Assembly: GCF_010233585.1 (NCBI RefSeq)
Contig: NZ_CP045997.1
Coordinates: 9,350,114-9,414,113, forward strand
From: Spirosoma endbachense
Lineage (GTDB): Bacteria > Bacteroidota > Bacteroidia > Cytophagales > Spirosomataceae
Length of the DNA stretch: 64,000 bases
Direction: 5' to 3'
In this document: piece by piece, positions 63,948-64,000 of the stretch
How positions within the stretch are numbered: the first letter of the stretch is position 1
Layout: each line of letters opens with the position of its first letter
Position numbers and translations under genes: made by a program
Notes under the pieces: model-generated
The model's database searches: none
What the model saw: the letters and a program-made list of their open reading frames with translations, nothing else
What the model was told of the DNA's origin: nothing

Positions 63948-63980
63948 TTCATAAAAAAGGCTGTGGTTTTGCTATAAAGT
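63948..63980 (+). promoter_or_regulatory. 33-bp motif copy 3 at the window edge
   Basis: It has the same pattern: TTCATAAAAAA, six bases, GGTTTT, two bases, TATAA, AGT. The flank AGAGATGCG is shared with copy 2. Copies 1 and 2 predict a TTTG box at 64002-64005, just past the window. The gene it controls should begin within the next few hundred bases to the right. Confidence 0.7.
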
Positions 63981-64000
63981 AGCCAATGTCTTTCGGGTAA

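Noticed and set aside
1..64000. CRISPR array, tRNA, rRNA or prophage
   Set aside because: No regular spaced repeats, no cloverleaf that I could support, no rRNA-like segments and no phage structural genes were seen.

Overview
The window looks like a chromosome segment of a Bacteroidota bacterium of the Cytophagales, most like Spirosoma (inference from content, not from a search). Signs are SusC/SusD pairs, a type IX secretion C-terminal domain, many Tat- or Sec-exported carbohydrate enzymes, DUF1080 and Gfo/Idh/MocA pairs, and weak Shine-Dalgarno signals. I see no rRNA, tRNA, CRISPR array, prophage or intact insertion sequence.

Layout. 0-9.5 kb (+): an orphan SusD lipoprotein (its SusC would lie left of the window), a sugar-ketoisomerase-like cupin, a 1230-residue secreted beta-helix protein with two CBM3-like domains, then an operon of nucleoside-hydrolase-like protein, DUF1080 and Gfo/Idh. 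9.7-22.4 kb: glycan enzymes (clan-A GH39-like, GH94-like, GH28-like, heparinase II/III-like), an isomerase-like TIM barrel and a cytochrome c-PQQ sugar dehydrogenase, bounded by a dead sigma factor gene (11.3 kb) and an intact paralogue (22.4 kb). 22.6-36.1 kb (mostly -): a polysaccharide-utilisation cluster reading DUF1080, Gfo/Idh, two TIM-barrel isomerases, PhyH oxygenase, hexuronate-type MFS, SusC, SusD, GH5, with a divergent AraC regulator at its head.

36.6-45.8 kb is a decay zone: a frameshifted IclR gene, two short-chain dehydrogenases that both lost their 5' halves in one apparent deletion, and a chimeric ORF made of a truncated LRR/cytochrome-type gene and a truncated DoxX-like gene. 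Intact genes between them are mostly small regulators and stress or redox functions (HxlR with SDR and SnoaL, SRPBCC, Crp, TspO, AraC, an ECF sigma with a membrane partner). 45.9-50.5 kb is an efflux operon (TolC, HlyD, an ABC membrane domain without ATPase) with a divergent TetR gene and a palindromic operator candidate. 50.8-56 kb holds LysR, a carboxylesterase and a GH78 rhamnosidase. 56.4-62.8 kb is a PaoABC-type molybdenum hydroxylase with an AraC regulator and an XdhC maturation factor.

The most useful unannotated signals are non-coding. (1) A 33-bp motif occurs three times (56142, 61384, 63948), twice upstream of molybdenum-enzyme genes with a promoter-like TTTG box ending exactly 25 nt after it; this looks like a regulon of the AraC protein at 60.3-61.2 kb. 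(2) An 83-bp element occurs twice without gaps (72/83 identical) upstream of the sigma gene and upstream of the DUF1080-led operon. (3) Two long near-perfect palindromes share a GAGGGATCT core.

Two separate modules pair exported DUF1080 with Tat-exported Gfo/Idh proteins, which fits periplasmic oxidative (3-keto-sugar) glycoside cleavage rather than classical hydrolysis; this is inference from family knowledge.
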